Shown: positions 28,685 to 37,512 of the stretch, piece by piece
Position numbering within the stretch: position 1 is the first letter of the stretch
How the letters are laid out: each line of letters begins with the position of its first letter
NCBI GenBank assembly: GCA_963849955.1
Contig: CAWKJU010000001.1
Location: 286,907-350,906 of the forward strand
Source: CAWFGW01 sp963849955
Lineage (GTDB): Bacteria > Bacteroidota > Bacteroidia > Cytophagales > JAAEPT01
Direction: 5' to 3'
Length of the DNA: 64,000 nucleotides
Position numbers and translations under genes: made by a program
The notes under the pieces: generated by a model
Told to the model about the DNA's origin: nothing
What the model saw: the letters and a program-made list of their open reading frames with translations, nothing else
The model's database searches: none

Positions 28685-29590
28685 TTAATATAAATCGTCA
28701 AGCGATAATTTTAAGTATTTTCTAACGGATAAATACGAACTCATCCAACCAATTACGCTACCAATGATCGGTAAAGCAATTAGCAAAATGGCTACGTTGG
28801 TCCAGTCGTATAAATCTTGTAAACCATTGATTTTCGAATAAGCATATTCAATAATGGCGTAAGTACTTAGTGAGGCAATGGTGCCACCTAACAAGCCATG
28901 AAAGAAGGCTCTTGTTAAGAAGGGAGTCTGTATAAAGGCAGAAGTTGCTCCCACTAATTGCATACTTCGTATTAAAAAACGTTGTGAGAATAACGCTAGT
29001 TTGATGGTGTTGTTAATCAACAGCATGATAGCAAACAAGGAAATCACGGTAAAGCCAATTAGGAATAAATTGATTTTTTTGATGTTGTTGTACACCGAGG
29101 CAATTTCCTGTTCTTTATTCGTGTTTAAGTCGACTTCAAAAACCCCACTAATGGCTTCAACTTCGGCTTTTATTTCTCTTAGCTTTGCTGAATTCAAAAA
29201 CTTGGGGTTGATTTTCATAATGAACGAAGACTTTAAAGGATTGCCTTCAATCATGTCTCTAAAGTCGTCTCCCGTTTCGTTGATAAAGGTAGAAAGTGCT
29301 TCTTCTTTTGAAATGTAGCTTACCTGTGCTGAATTATCCTCGTTTCTCATCACAAAAGGTTTTGACGAAAGTACTTTTTTTACCTTCATCAATTCTGCCT
29401 TGGTGATGTAATTGTTTAAATAGACGTGCACCTCTATATTTTCTTGAATATAGCTGGCCAGTTTATAGGCATGTATCGATACAGCTCCAACTAACCCGAT
29501 TACCGATAACGATAGGGCAATGCTGAAAACTACCGTGTAAAACGGATAGCTTCCTACTTTTTTCTTTTTTTGTGTCTTTCCTGCTTTCAA
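28685..29590 (-). CDS. ftsX: Cell division protein FtsX
   Basis: Permease-like subunit that with FtsE controls peptidoglycan hydrolases at the septum. N-terminal cytoplasmic KTQKKKK tail, first helix (YTVVFSIALSLSVIGLVGAV), an extracellular domain at ~60-165 (ENIEVHVYLNNYI, FVMRNEDNSAQVSYISKEEA), then three helices with the conserved MQLVGATSAFIQTPFLTRAF. 301 residues. ftsE is not adjacent, as often in this phylum. It heads the gldC operon and is 68 bases from the anti-sigma gene. Confidence 0.92.
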   Translation of the reverse strand: MKAGKTQKKKKVGSYPFYTVVFSIALSLSVIGLVGAVSIHAYKLASYIQENIEVHVYLNNYITKAELMKVKKVLSSKPFVMRNEDNSAQVSYISKEEALSTFINETGDDFRDMIEGNPLKSSFIMKINPKFLNSAKLREIKAEVEAISGVFEVDLNTNKEQEIASVYNNIKKINLFLIGFTVISLFAIMLLINNTIKLALFSQRFLIRSMQLVGATSAFIQTPFLTRAFFHGLLGGTIASLSTYAIIEYAYSKINGLQDLYDWTNVAILLIALPIIGSVIGWMSSYLSVRKYLKLSLDDLY

Positions 29591-29658
29591 TAGAAAAAAA
29601 TTAGGCTAGCAATTTATGATTTTGCTAGCCTAATACCAATTGTTTTGCGATGAGAAGT

Positions 29659-30536
29659 TTATTTTTTACTTAATTCTGTAAGTATACGCTGATCTGTAAC
29701 TTTTTGAAGTGGTGCTGCTTTCTTCGTTTCTTTGATGGCATAGAATGTATTGTCGAACTTTAAATACAATTCCGTAGAGCTATGCTTAGGACTTTCAATT
29801 AAGTAATAAGGATCTGCAGAGCTAAAGTCACCAATTAAGGTTAGGCTTTCACCATCATACTTATACATGTGCACCTTTTTATCCTTGTTATCAATTTTAG
29901 GAGTGATAGCGCGAATCTCATTGTTTTCGTTATCGCTATAACTGTCCTTAGGTGTGTTTAATTCATCGTGTTGAATTCCACTACCCTCAGATTCGAAATC
30001 AATAGGCGTTGGCATCGTTAAGTTTTCAGATGCTGGCGTGCTAACCACTCGTGGAGAGGTGCTAGTGTTCTTTGGTGTTTCAATGATCTTGTTAGTGATT
30101 TTTGGCTCCACAGTCGGTGTTTCAATCACTTTGGCATTGGTTTCTTCAACGGCTTCAGGTGTAGTGATGATCAGCTGTTGGTTGTTCTTCACTCACTATT
30201 TCTTGTTCTACGTTGGTTGTTTCGGTAACAATTGTTTCTTCTTTTTGGTATTTATACAAACCAAAAGTCAACAATAACAACGAACTTAATGCGACTGCTG
30301 CCACACCAAGTTTTTGAGTAGTTGATAAGACCGGCATTGACTTCAATTTGAGATAAGCGATTTTTTAGTTCTGCTCTTCGAGTATTTTGAAGTGTATTAA
30401 TGATGTCTTTTTGAAGATCCACCTCCTTTTGTAAAGCTGGATCTTTAGCAAGCTCCGCTTCAAAAGAAGAAGTTGCGTTTGCTGGTAGCTTATTGGTTAA
30501 ATAAGCTTCAATTAGTTCGTTTTTATCTGTAATCAT
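29659..30536 (-). CDS. Transmembrane anti-sigma-like protein, two frameshifts
   Basis: Follows an ECF sigma gene by ten bases, the usual sigma/anti-sigma layout. N-terminal cytosolic part (MITDKNELIEAYLTNKLP, SFEAELAKDPALQKEVDLQ) looks like a zinc-less anti-sigma domain; one TM helix (LGVAAVALSSLLLLTFGLY); then a long Pro/Thr/Glu-rich periplasmic linker and a C-terminal region with HMYKYDGESLTLIGDF. The frame shifts +1 after CTT (plus 30327-30329; skipping A gives NAGLSTTQKLG), and again near 30180, where a base before CTG appears extra (LIITTPEAVEE). Start ATG 30536. Restored about 292 residues. Confidence 0.7.
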
Positions 30537-30546
30537 CGCAAAACAA

Positions 30547-31086
30547 TTAATCCATAAAGTCACCAGCGGTATACTGAGACTTAATCATTTTATCTAATTC
30601 TTTTTTACACTTATATTTTTTTGTCTTTGCCGTGTCTGCATTTGCAAACCCTAGCTTTTCAGCTATTTCTGACATCGACATGTTGTCAAAGTAGTAATAG
30701 GATAAAACCTTTCTACAGGTGTCTCCCATTGATTGAACGCTTTTATTTACTATTTCAATTCGTTCTTCTTTATCAAAATCCATGGAAGTATTACCTTCTT
30801 TTGCTTCATAAGAAAGCCGTTTTTTTCGGTCTAACTCTTTTCGCCATAGATTTTGACAAATACTATAAATATAGGTACTGATTTTGGAAGTAAGCACGAG
30901 TTGATCGTTTTTTACTTTTTGCCAAAAAACAACTAACGCATCTTGATAGATGTCTTTTGCTTCATCTTCAGTACCACTATTGCGCATGACTAATTTGGTC
31001 ATCATGCCATAGTATTTTTGATATAAATAGTCCAAAGAACGTTCGTCACCAACTTTGATTCGCTCAATGATTTCATTGTCTTTCAT
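30547..31086 (-). CDS. ECF RNA polymerase sigma factor
   Basis: 179-residue sigma-70 family protein with region 2 (DERSLDYLYQKYYGMMTKLV, AKDIYQDALVVFW, YIYSICQNLWRKELDRKKR) and region 4 (CRKVLSYYYFDNMSMSEIAE, then KLGFANADTAKTKKYKCKKE). It directs transcription of a stress or envelope regulon and is probably inhibited by the adjacent transmembrane protein. The frame is intact and the start at 31086 is well placed. Target promoters cannot be read from this window. Confidence 0.9.
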   Translation of the reverse strand: MKDNEIIERIKVGDERSLDYLYQKYYGMMTKLVMRNSGTEDEAKDIYQDALVVFWQKVKNDQLVLTSKISTYIYSICQNLWRKELDRKKRLSYEAKEGNTSMDFDKEERIEIVNKSVQSMGDTCRKVLSYYYFDNMSMSEIAEKLGFANADTAKTKKYKCKKELDKMIKSQYTAGDFMD

Positions 31087-31167
31087 AAGCAGGACGTATT
31101 CGTGTTTTGTTTTATACTATGCATACTTAAAAAGTAACCTGTTGGTTGTAAAATATATAATGAGAAA

Positions 31168-31629
31168 TTATTTTTTTTCCTTATTACGTGCCTTGTCAAG
31201 AAGTGCATTTAATTGTTTGATTTCTTCTTCGTCTAAATTACTAAAAATTTCGTCTATTTTTATCACGTGTTTATCGGCTTTTTCCAATAATTCTAACCCC
31301 TTAGGAGAAATGGTAATATTGGATACCCGTTTGTCTTTTTTGAACTGACATTTTTCTACCAGCTCTTTTTTGATTAGACGATCTACTAACCGGGAGGTGT
31401 CACTCATCTTGTCTAACATTCTTTCTTTAAGAAAGTTAATGGTGCAAGGTTGTGGGTGACTTCCTCTCAGGATTCTTAAGATGTTATATTGTTGCTGGGT
31501 GACATCAAACTGCTTGAAAATATTTCTGGTACAGTCTGATACCCAAAAGTAAGTATATATCAAGTTGATAATACCTTTTTGATATTCGTTTCTAAATTTC
31601 GGTTGTTGTATGTCTTTTTCTAGGGACAT
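31168..31629 (-). CDS. MarR-family transcriptional regulator
   Basis: 153 residues with the winged-helix core: IFKQFDVTQQQYNILRILRG, INFLKERMLDKMSDTSRLVD, RLIKKELVEKCQFKKDKRVS, NITISPKGLELL. Dimeric repressor or activator of unknown ligand. Its start lies four bases after the folE stop, so both are on one message; autoregulation together with folE is possible. Frame intact. Confidence 0.9.
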   Translation of the reverse strand: MSLEKDIQQPKFRNEYQKGIINLIYTYFWVSDCTRNIFKQFDVTQQQYNILRILRGSHPQPCTINFLKERMLDKMSDTSRLVDRLIKKELVEKCQFKKDKRVSNITISPKGLELLEKADKHVIKIDEIFSNLDEEEIKQLNALLDKARNKEKK

Positions 31630-31633
31630 GAAA

Positions 31634-32320
31634 TTAAGACGATGAGTTAATCATGGTAAGAAATTCAGACTTCAGAGCGTCATCATTAAATTTGCCTGAA
31701 TAATGACTCGTTACCGTGCTGCTCGAGTTATCTTGAATCCCGCGAGATGCTACGCATAAATGTTTTGATTCAATCAGTATTGCAACACTATCCGTCTTTA
31801 AAGCTTCTTTCAAGTCATTAGCAATTTGCATAGTTAAGCGCTCTTGCACTTGAGGACGTTTCGCATAATATTGTACAATGCGATTTATTTTAGATAAACC
31901 TACCACATTGCCATCAGGAATATAGGCTACATGAGCTTTGCCGAAGAAAGGCACAAAGTGATGCTCGCAGTGCGAATAGAAAGCAATGTCCTTTTCAATC
32001 AGTAAATCCTTGAATTTATATTTATTTTCAAATAAACGTACCTCAGGTCGGTTGTCGGGGTTTAGCCCACTAAACACTTCGTTGACATACATTTTTGCTA
32101 CTCGGGTCGGAGTGCCTTTTAATGAATCATCATTTAAGTCTAACCCTAAAATGTGCATGATTTCCTTAAAGTGTTTGGCAATTAACTCGATTTTTAGTTC
32201 GTCATCCTTTTCAAAGGCGTCAATACGCATTGGGGTCTCCGCAGAGGATGAGATGTGATTTTCTCCAAGCTCATCATGTGATTGAGAGAAATCTTGAGAA
32301 TTATTGTTTTCCAACTCCAT
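31634..32320 (-). CDS. folE: GTP cyclohydrolase I
   Basis: Opens GTP to dihydroneopterin triphosphate for folate and pterins. The acidic, low-complexity N-terminal ~40 residues are followed by the catalytic fold: GTPTRVAKMY, YSHCEHHFVPFFGKAHVAYI (Zn-binding Cys and His), GLSKINRIVQYYAKRPQVQE, RLTMQIAND, and ESKHLCVASRGIQD with the second Zn Cys. Start ATG 32320 is chosen over TTG 32338. 228 residues, family size. Four bases before the MarR gene. Confidence 0.95.
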   Translation of the reverse strand: MELENNNSQDFSQSHDELGENHISSSAETPMRIDAFEKDDELKIELIAKHFKEIMHILGLDLNDDSLKGTPTRVAKMYVNEVFSGLNPDNRPEVRLFENKYKFKDLLIEKDIAFYSHCEHHFVPFFGKAHVAYIPDGNVVGLSKINRIVQYYAKRPQVQERLTMQIANDLKEALKTDSVAILIESKHLCVASRGIQDNSSSTVTSHYSGKFNDDALKSEFLTMINSSS

Positions 32321-32536
32321 GTTATCTTTTCTTTGCAAACACAGGTTTGCGCAAAAATGTTTGTTTAAACATTTGAAAGTACAAATTTATTTAAAAATAT
32401 AGTAATTGCAGTAATTAAGAACTATTTCTACAATAAAGTAGTTGAGTGGTGTGAGATATTATTTGGTGAAATAAAGTATTGACCAAATAAAATATAGTTT
32501 GAACTGATGATTTCTGTATCTTTGCAGAATATTATT

Positions 32537-32554
32537 TTGAGAAAGGAGGGAAAA
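32537..32554 (+). promoter_or_regulatory. Unusually strong Shine-Dalgarno before cysH
   Basis: GAGAAAGGAGGGAAAA precedes ATG 32555 with optimal spacing. Most genes in this window, as in Bacteroidota generally, have A-rich leaders without SD, so this is a distinctive initiation signal and decides the start over the upstream in-frame ATG at 32507. Confidence 0.6.
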
Positions 32555-33214
32555 ATGGATTTTGAAGGAATAAAAAGCAAAATCGAAGAATATAAAGCGG
32601 AGGGTAAAAGACTTTTTACTACATCTTCTTTTCAATCACATAGTCTGGTATTACTCCATATCCTGAGTCGGATAGATAAAACGATACCTGTCTATTTCAT
32701 TAATACAGGTTATCACTTTGCGGATACGTTAAAGTTTCGTGACAAAGTGATTGAAGAGTTTGGGTTGACTAACTTAGTGGACATTAAATCAGCAACTCCG
32801 CGACATCTTCAAAAAGATTCTGCTGGCCGGTTGTTGTTTACCTCTGACCCTGATTTTTGCTGTTATTTGAATAAAGTGGCACCGTTAGATTTAATTTTAG
32901 CTGAGAACGATATTTGGATTAATGGGGTACGTGGTGATCAAAGCGCTACGCGAAAAGCGATGAAGTTAGAACAGCCAGCTCCCCACGACACGATGCGTTT
33001 TCATCCGATGTTGGATTGGACAAGTAAAATGATTTACGAATACCAGAAAGAATATGATCTTCCAAAACATCCATTGGAAGAAAAGGGGTATTTTAGTATT
33101 GGATGTGAGCCGTGTACCCGTAAATTTGATTTAGAAATGCAAGAGCGTGAATCGCGGTGGTACGGCATGAACAAAACAGAATGTGGTTTGCATACAGAAT
33201 TAATTAAGAAGTAA
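32555..33214 (+). CDS. cysH: Assimilatory APS/PAPS reductase-like protein
   Basis: Adenosine-nucleotide-sulfate reductase fold. FTTSSFQSHSLVLLHIL is the PP-loop (S-loop) motif, PVYFINTGYHFADTL follows, then DFCCYLNKVAPL with a Cys pair and GCEPCTRKF plus ECGLH at the end. The CC/CxxC set is the 4Fe-4S signature of APS-type reductases, so APS rather than PAPS is the likelier substrate. 219 residues. No sulfurylase, APS kinase or sulfite reductase is nearby; the next gene, four bases on, is an epimerase. Frame intact. Confidence 0.85.
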   Translation: MDFEGIKSKIEEYKAEGKRLFTTSSFQSHSLVLLHILSRIDKTIPVYFINTGYHFADTLKFRDKVIEEFGLTNLVDIKSATPRHLQKDSAGRLLFTSDPDFCCYLNKVAPLDLILAENDIWINGVRGDQSATRKAMKLEQPAPHDTMRFHPMLDWTSKMIYEYQKEYDLPKHPLEEKGYFSIGCEPCTRKFDLEMQERESRWYGMNKTECGLHTELIKK

Positions 33215-33218
33215 TTCC

Positions 33219-34148
33219 ATGAAGATATTAGTAACAGGTGGGGCCGGATACATTGGGTCAGAGTTGGTGTTTAAGTTAGCTCAGAGTGATGGTGTAAAAG
33301 AAATCGTAGTTTATGATAACCTTACTAGAGGGAATTATAACCTGTTTATTTCGAGTAGTAACCGAATTAAAAATGGTAAAATATCTTTTGTAATGGGAGA
33401 TATTTTGGATAGCCGAAAGCTAAAAAAAGCACTCGAAGGAGTTGATATTGTTTATCACTTAGCAGCACGTGTGGCCAACCCTTACGAATCTGCAGACTCT
33501 CATGTGTTTGAGCAAACAAATAACTGGGGAACGGCTGAATTGGTTAATGCGGTAGAAGAAACCCCATCAGTTAAAAAATTTATATTCGTAAGTAGTATTG
33601 GGGTGTATGGATTTAAAAATGGTGTTGTAGCCGATGAAGATGAACGGCTCAATCCACGTACGTTTTATTCGATCTCTAAAATGCGTGCCGAAGACCATGT
33701 AAGTCGCTTAATGCCAAAAATGGAAACTGTGATTTTACGTTGTGCTACTGTCTATGGCTATAGTCCAGCGATTCGCTTTGATTCTGTAATCAACCGATTT
33801 TTGTTTGATGCGCATTTTACCAACCGCATTTCAATACATGGAAGTGGAAAGCAGAAGCGCACTTTTATTTGCCTGACTTCGGTGGTAAATGTGTTGGACT
33901 TTGTGAAAGACAACCACATAAAAAGTGGTACTTACAATTTAGCCGGTCGCTCGATGAGTGTGTTGGACATCGTTGATGTGTTTAAAGAAATGTACCCTAG
34001 CTTGGAATTTATCTTTATTAACCAGCATTTGGATTTAAAAGACCTGGTGGTAGAGCAAAGTCCTAATTTGGCTAAATATTATTTGTTTGGCTGCAAAGAC
34101 TTCAAGCCGGAACTGATGGAAATAAAAGAAAGAAGTTTTGCCTTTTAA
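33219..34148 (+). CDS. NAD-dependent epimerase/dehydratase (extended SDR)
   Basis: 309 residues. GGAGYIGSELV at the N terminus binds NAD; DIVYHLAARVANP, FVSSIGVYGF and YSISKMRAE (Tyr-x-x-x-Lys catalytic pair) identify a nucleotide-sugar epimerase or dehydratase. ILRCATVYGYSPAIRFD and GTYNLAGRSMSVLDIV are typical of the UDP-glucose epimerase-like group. Substrate unknown. It follows cysH by four bases and is likely co-transcribed with it, an uncommon pairing that could point to a sulfated or sulfo-sugar product, though this is only context. A hairpin at 34145-34164 follows. Confidence 0.88.
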   Translation: MKILVTGGAGYIGSELVFKLAQSDGVKEIVVYDNLTRGNYNLFISSSNRIKNGKISFVMGDILDSRKLKKALEGVDIVYHLAARVANPYESADSHVFEQTNNWGTAELVNAVEETPSVKKFIFVSSIGVYGFKNGVVADEDERLNPRTFYSISKMRAEDHVSRLMPKMETVILRCATVYGYSPAIRFDSVINRFLFDAHFTNRISIHGSGKQKRTFICLTSVVNVLDFVKDNHIKSGTYNLAGRSMSVLDIVDVFKEMYPSLEFIFINQHLDLKDLVVEQSPNLAKYYLFGCKDFKPELMEIKERSFAF

Positions 34149-34164
34149 CCCTGAGCGGGGTTAA
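34145..34164 (+). terminator. Hairpin after epimerase gene
   Basis: TTAACCC (34145-34151) pairs with GGGTTAA (34158-34164), loop TGAGCG, followed by a weak T run. Plausible terminator of the cysH-epimerase unit. Confidence 0.5.
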
Positions 34165-34251
34165 TTTCCTTGTGCTTGCATCAAACACTGTAATGTTTTA
34201 GCTTTATAATATTCCTCGGAGGCATGCTCTGAGGTGTTGGATTTCTTAATT

Positions 34252-34512
34252 ATGCTTTCAAACAACGACATACTAAAAAAACTACGCGTAGCTCACAAGT
34301 TCCGCGATGAGGATATTATTAAGGTCTTGAAGTTGGTTGATTTCGAGATTACCAAAGGGGCTTTAGGAGATATGTTTAGAAGTGAAGACCACCCGAATTA
34401 CAAAGAAGCTGGGGATCAGATTTTACGGAATTTTTTAAATGGGTTAATTATTCACTTACGTGGTCCAATGCCACCGAAAAAAAATAAAATACTACCGACT
34501 AAAAAAAAATAA
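34252..34512 (+). CDS. DUF1456 protein, single-repeat form
   Basis: 86 residues from ATG 34252. MLSNNDILKKLRVAHKFRDE and IIKVLKLVDFEITKGALGDM are the DUF1456 (YehS) repeat; typical members of about 150 residues have two such repeats, so this is a half-size form. The tail GPMPPKKNK is basic. Soluble, function unknown. Stands alone between the epimerase and the convergent FemAB-like gene. Confidence 0.8.
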   Translation: MLSNNDILKKLRVAHKFRDEDIIKVLKLVDFEITKGALGDMFRSEDHPNYKEAGDQILRNFLNGLIIHLRGPMPPKKNKILPTKKK

Positions 34513-34682
34513 TCAGCCTACGATGTTGTGTTTGTGTGTGAGGGCACAAACAAAGGCGTGTTTCTACGGCAGTTAAGAGGTCAGAAACAGTCATTCCAGT
34601 GAAAATGGAAAACTCTCAATCGAAACTTGTTAGTTATTTAATCAATGCAGTTTCCATTGTCGGAACAAAGAGATGTTTCTAT

Positions 34683-35579
34683 CTAAAACAACATTTTTCT
34701 GTAAACATAGATTTTCACTTCCTCAGCCCCAAAACTGCTATAAAATTTGCCGATGCCGTCTACCGAGCCACCTTCAAAATCTAAAATCAAGGGCGAATTA
34801 GCGTGCTGTTGAATGATATGGTCAATCAATAGCGCTTGTGAGTTATTTGCCCAACCTGCTGGAGTGGATGCGGAGAAAAAATAAATCAACCGGTTAAAAG
34901 ATTGTAAGAATAAGGTACCGGAAAGGATTTCATCAGATTCGTTTTTCACATATAAGATGAATCCTAAGTCATCCCTTGAAGCTTTGTGATAGAGGGATTT
35001 CAACAAGGTGTATTGATCATCAACAATGCCATTAATATTAGGTGCCACATATTTTTTAAACATCGTGAGCAAGGGATCTATGTCGGTTGACTTAATCACT
35101 TGCTGATTTTTATTCGCTGTGCGGATGCGGTTGTTAGAGTAACCCTTTTTTAAGGAATGGTAATCCGAGTGGAGCGATAAATGAAACGTAGTTTCAAATG
35201 GGAGATGGTCAAGTGCCTGAAACTGATTGTTACAATTGAAATAATAGCGGGAAATGAACTTGAATTTTTTAAAGAAAAACGCAATTATTTTTTCTGGATT
35301 AGCCGAAGGTAAACAGTAAACGCCTAACTCATTGGTAAAGGCATCTTGTTCAACTTTGGTGAGGCCGTATTTCTGTTTTGTTTGATAAGGTAAAACCGCT
35401 ACCCAGTCACCTTTGGAATTAACTTCAACCACAGCACCCCATGGTTGAGGAATGATATCCAGCCACCAGCTCATGGCATAGATTGTCCGTTGAGGGGTAC
35501 TTTGGATGAAGTTATCCCAGATGCTCGTGTCAATTTGATTTCTTCGTAAGACCTTAATCACTGGCTTAGGCTTTTTCAT
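34683..35579 (-). CDS. FemAB/GNAT-like acyltransferase fold protein
   Basis: 298 residues resembling the FemXAB-type double-GNAT proteins of Bacteroidota: WDNFIQSTPQRTIYAMSWWL near the N terminus, NRIRTANKN, LGFILYVKNESDEILSGTLF, and near the end PLILDFEGGSVDGIGKFYSS, then FGAEEVKIY. That late motif is typical of the FemAB-like peptidyl or acyl transferase end. Substrate unknown. Its first bases overlap the preceding zinc-binding small gene by 14, so the two are coupled. Frame intact. Confidence 0.7.
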   Translation of the reverse strand: MKKPKPVIKVLRRNQIDTSIWDNFIQSTPQRTIYAMSWWLDIIPQPWGAVVEVNSKGDWVAVLPYQTKQKYGLTKVEQDAFTNELGVYCLPSANPEKIIAFFFKKFKFISRYYFNCNNQFQALDHLPFETTFHLSLHSDYHSLKKGYSNNRIRTANKNQQVIKSTDIDPLLTMFKKYVAPNINGIVDDQYTLLKSLYHKASRDDLGFILYVKNESDEILSGTLFLQSFNRLIYFFSASTPAGWANNSQALLIDHIIQQHANSPLILDFEGGSVDGIGKFYSSFGAEEVKIYVYRKMLF

Positions 35580-35919
35580 TTCTAATCAAAAGGAAAAAAT
35601 CATTGTCCAACGGCAGGTAACCATAGTCATAACAGTAGTAGTAGGTGTTACCATTCTTAGCAGTATAGGTGTGGGTGAAATACTGAAAAGAAAAGCCTTT
35701 TAAGTCGAGTTTGCTCTTATGTAAGGTAGTTTTTCCTTCCGGGTTTAATTTTTCAAGAATCCGTCTATTTTTTCGGAGGGTGTTGTTGATGTTTTTGATC
35801 AGCTTGGAGTTGTCTGTATTTAACTTATTGTTGTGTGCGCTTCGGCACTGGTCGGAGCAAAATCGTTTATCGGCTCTACCGATAAATTCATCTCCGCATT
35901 CTAAACATGGCTTTTTCAT
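35566..35919 (-). CDS. Small zinc-ribbon protein
   Basis: 117 residues. N terminus KPCLECGDEFIGRADKRFCS followed by DQC makes a C-x2-C...C-x3-C zinc ribbon, then a Lys/Asn-rich helix and a C-terminal domain with TYTAKNGNTYYYCYDYGYLP. Found as a hypothetical in many Bacteroidota; function unknown. It directly precedes and overlaps the FemAB-like gene and is divergent from ssb across a 166-base spacer that holds a strong palindrome. Confidence 0.65.
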   Translation of the reverse strand: MKKPCLECGDEFIGRADKRFCSDQCRSAHNNKLNTDNSKLIKNINNTLRKNRRILEKLNPEGKTTLHKSKLDLKGFSFQYFTHTYTAKNGNTYYYCYDYGYLPLDNDFFLLIRNEKA

Positions 35920-35934
35920 AGCTTAAAAGTGGTT

Positions 35935-35990
35935 TATCCGTTTGTAAACGTTTACAAACGAATATAAACGGAAGTAAACGTTTATCCTAC
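35935..35990. promoter_or_regulatory. Palindromic element with AAACGTTTA repeats upstream of ssb
   Basis: TTTGTAAACGTTTACAAA (35941-35958) is a perfect 18-base palindrome. ATCCG stands to its left, and TAAACGGAAGTAAACGTTTA to its right. The same core ATCCGnTTnTAAACGTTTACA occurs in the cassette-spacer repeat at 47142-47162 and, degenerate, at 51960 and 53570. An operator or protein-binding site is likely; a SOS box is not obvious. Confidence 0.5.
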
Positions 35991-36085
35991 GACTAAGTCA
36001 CAAACTGTTCCCCAACTTTGCATCGTTGGTTTTCAATAACGGTTTTTGAAAGCGACAACAAATAAACCTTAAAACATATACGATC

Positions 36086-36433
36086 ATGAAAAATTTAAGA
36101 AACAAAGTACAATTAATTGGGTTTTTAGGCCAAGATTCAGAATTAAAGAAAATAAACACAGGCACCTCATTAGCCAAGTTTAGTTTAGGAACTTCTGAAA
36201 CATACAAAGACTCCAAAGGGGAGCGCGTAACTGAAACGCAATGGCATAACATCGTCATCTGGGGTAAGCTTGCAGAAGTCGTTACTGAGTACACCAGTAA
36301 GGGAAGTGAGATAGCTATTGAAGGTAAATTAGTCAACCGATCTTATGAAGACAAGGATGGAAACAAGCGTTACATCACAGAAATAGTTGCCAATGATGTG
36401 CTGTTTTTAAACTCAGCAAAAAAAGCTTCTTAA
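36086..36433 (+). CDS. ssb: Single-stranded DNA-binding protein, short form
   Basis: 115-residue OB-fold SSB: NLRNKVQLIGFLGQDSELKK, AKFSLGTSE, TQWHNIVIWGKLAEVVTEY and KGSEIAIEGKLVNRSYEDKD are canonical. It ends VLFLNSAKKAS, without the Pro/Gly-rich linker and acidic DDDIPF-type tip used to recruit repair proteins. That suggests a secondary SSB rather than the replication one. Preceded by a perfect 18-base palindrome and followed by a strong terminator, so it is monocistronic. Frame intact. Confidence 0.9.
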   Translation: MKNLRNKVQLIGFLGQDSELKKINTGTSLAKFSLGTSETYKDSKGERVTETQWHNIVIWGKLAEVVTEYTSKGSEIAIEGKLVNRSYEDKDGNKRYITEIVANDVLFLNSAKKAS

Positions 36434-36458
36434 GACGATATTTTTTCTGACTTTTTGA

Positions 36459-36489
36459 GGGTGTTTTAGCAATAGAACACCCTTTTTTT
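36459..36489 (+). terminator. Rho-independent terminator after ssb
   Basis: GGGTGTT (36459-36465) pairs with AACACCC (36476-36482), followed by seven T residues. Confidence 0.9.
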
Positions 36490-36636
36490 ATGTCCTATTG
36501 ATGAAAAAAATCGAGCGTATAAATTTCTACGGTTTTGGTTTTATTTCTACAACCTTTCATTGAAAAACCTACAAGAACAGCTTATTTCCGATGGCAAGAA
36601 TTCTGTATTGAGACTATTACAACAATAATAGATTAT

Positions 36637-37485
36637 ATGAAACCAAACCAATTCCCACCTCAAAAACAAGACAGACAACCTGGGTTTGAATATGAAATGA
36701 ACCCAAAACCAGAAGTAATAAAAGATAATTACAAGGGGAGTGAAAAATTAAAAGGGAAAGTAGCTTTGATAACCGGTGGTGATAGTGGTATCGGAAGAGC
36801 GACTGCCGTGCACTTCGCCCGTGAAGGTGCTTCCATAGCCATTGCCTACCTCAATGAGCATGAAGACGCTGAGGAAACCTGTAGGATGATTGAAGAAGAA
36901 GGCGCTGAATGCCTGCACTTATATGGTGATATCAGAGATAAGGGATTTTGCGCAAAATTAGTAGCGCTAACAATTAATAAGTATGGAAAATTGGATGTAT
37001 TAGTAAACAATGCTGGAGTGCACTATCCAGAAGATTCAATTAAAGAAATATCAGCAGATAACTTAGTGAAAACGTTTGAGACTAATGTGTTTGCCATGTT
37101 TTATTTGTGTCAGGAGGCTTTAAAATACATGGAGAAAGGAGCTCGAATTATTAATACGACTTCAGTGACCAGTTATAGGGGAAGTGCACATTTAATCGAT
37201 TATGCCGCTACGAAGGGAGCAATAACGTCATTTACGCGATCATTGGCTTTAAATTTAGCGAGTAAAAAGATTTTGGTTAATGCGGTAGCCCCAGGTCCTA
37301 TTTGGACACCCTTAATTCCGGCAAGTTTTGATGGAATAAGTGATTTTGGGCAGAAAGAACCCCTTGGAAGAGCAGGGCAACCTTCTGAAGTTGCTCCCGC
37401 TTATGTGTATTTAGCAAGTGAAGATAGCAGCTACATCACAGGACAAGTTATTCATGTTAATGGTGGTGAAATTGTAGGTGCTTAG
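36637..37485 (+). CDS. SDR oxidoreductase (YghA / stress dehydrogenase type)
   Basis: 282 residues from ATG 36637. A leader of about 40 residues rich in Gln/Pro (PPQKQDRQPGFEYEMNPKPE) precedes the Rossmann fold, as in the YghA/glucose-ribitol dehydrogenase-like branch. LITGGDSGIGRATAVHFARE (NADP site), LVNNAGVHYPEDSI, TTSVTSYRGS and YAATKGAITSFT (catalytic Tyr and Lys) are present, ending GQVIHVNGGEIVGA. Likely a general-stress short-chain dehydrogenase; substrate unknown. Convergent with the AstE-like gene. Confidence 0.9.
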   Translation: MKPNQFPPQKQDRQPGFEYEMNPKPEVIKDNYKGSEKLKGKVALITGGDSGIGRATAVHFAREGASIAIAYLNEHEDAEETCRMIEEEGAECLHLYGDIRDKGFCAKLVALTINKYGKLDVLVNNAGVHYPEDSIKEISADNLVKTFETNVFAMFYLCQEALKYMEKGARIINTTSVTSYRGSAHLIDYAATKGAITSFTRSLALNLASKKILVNAVAPGPIWTPLIPASFDGISDFGQKEPLGRAGQPSEVAPAYVYLASEDSSYITGQVIHVNGGEIVGA

Positions 37486-37489
37486 CTCC

Positions 37490-37512
37490 AGAAGTATAGT
37501 TTTTATACTTCT
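37490..37512. terminator. Bidirectional terminator between convergent genes
   Basis: AGAAGTATA (37490-37498) pairs with TATACTTCT (37504-37512) between the SDR stop (37485) and the AstE-like stop (37503). Confidence 0.7.
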
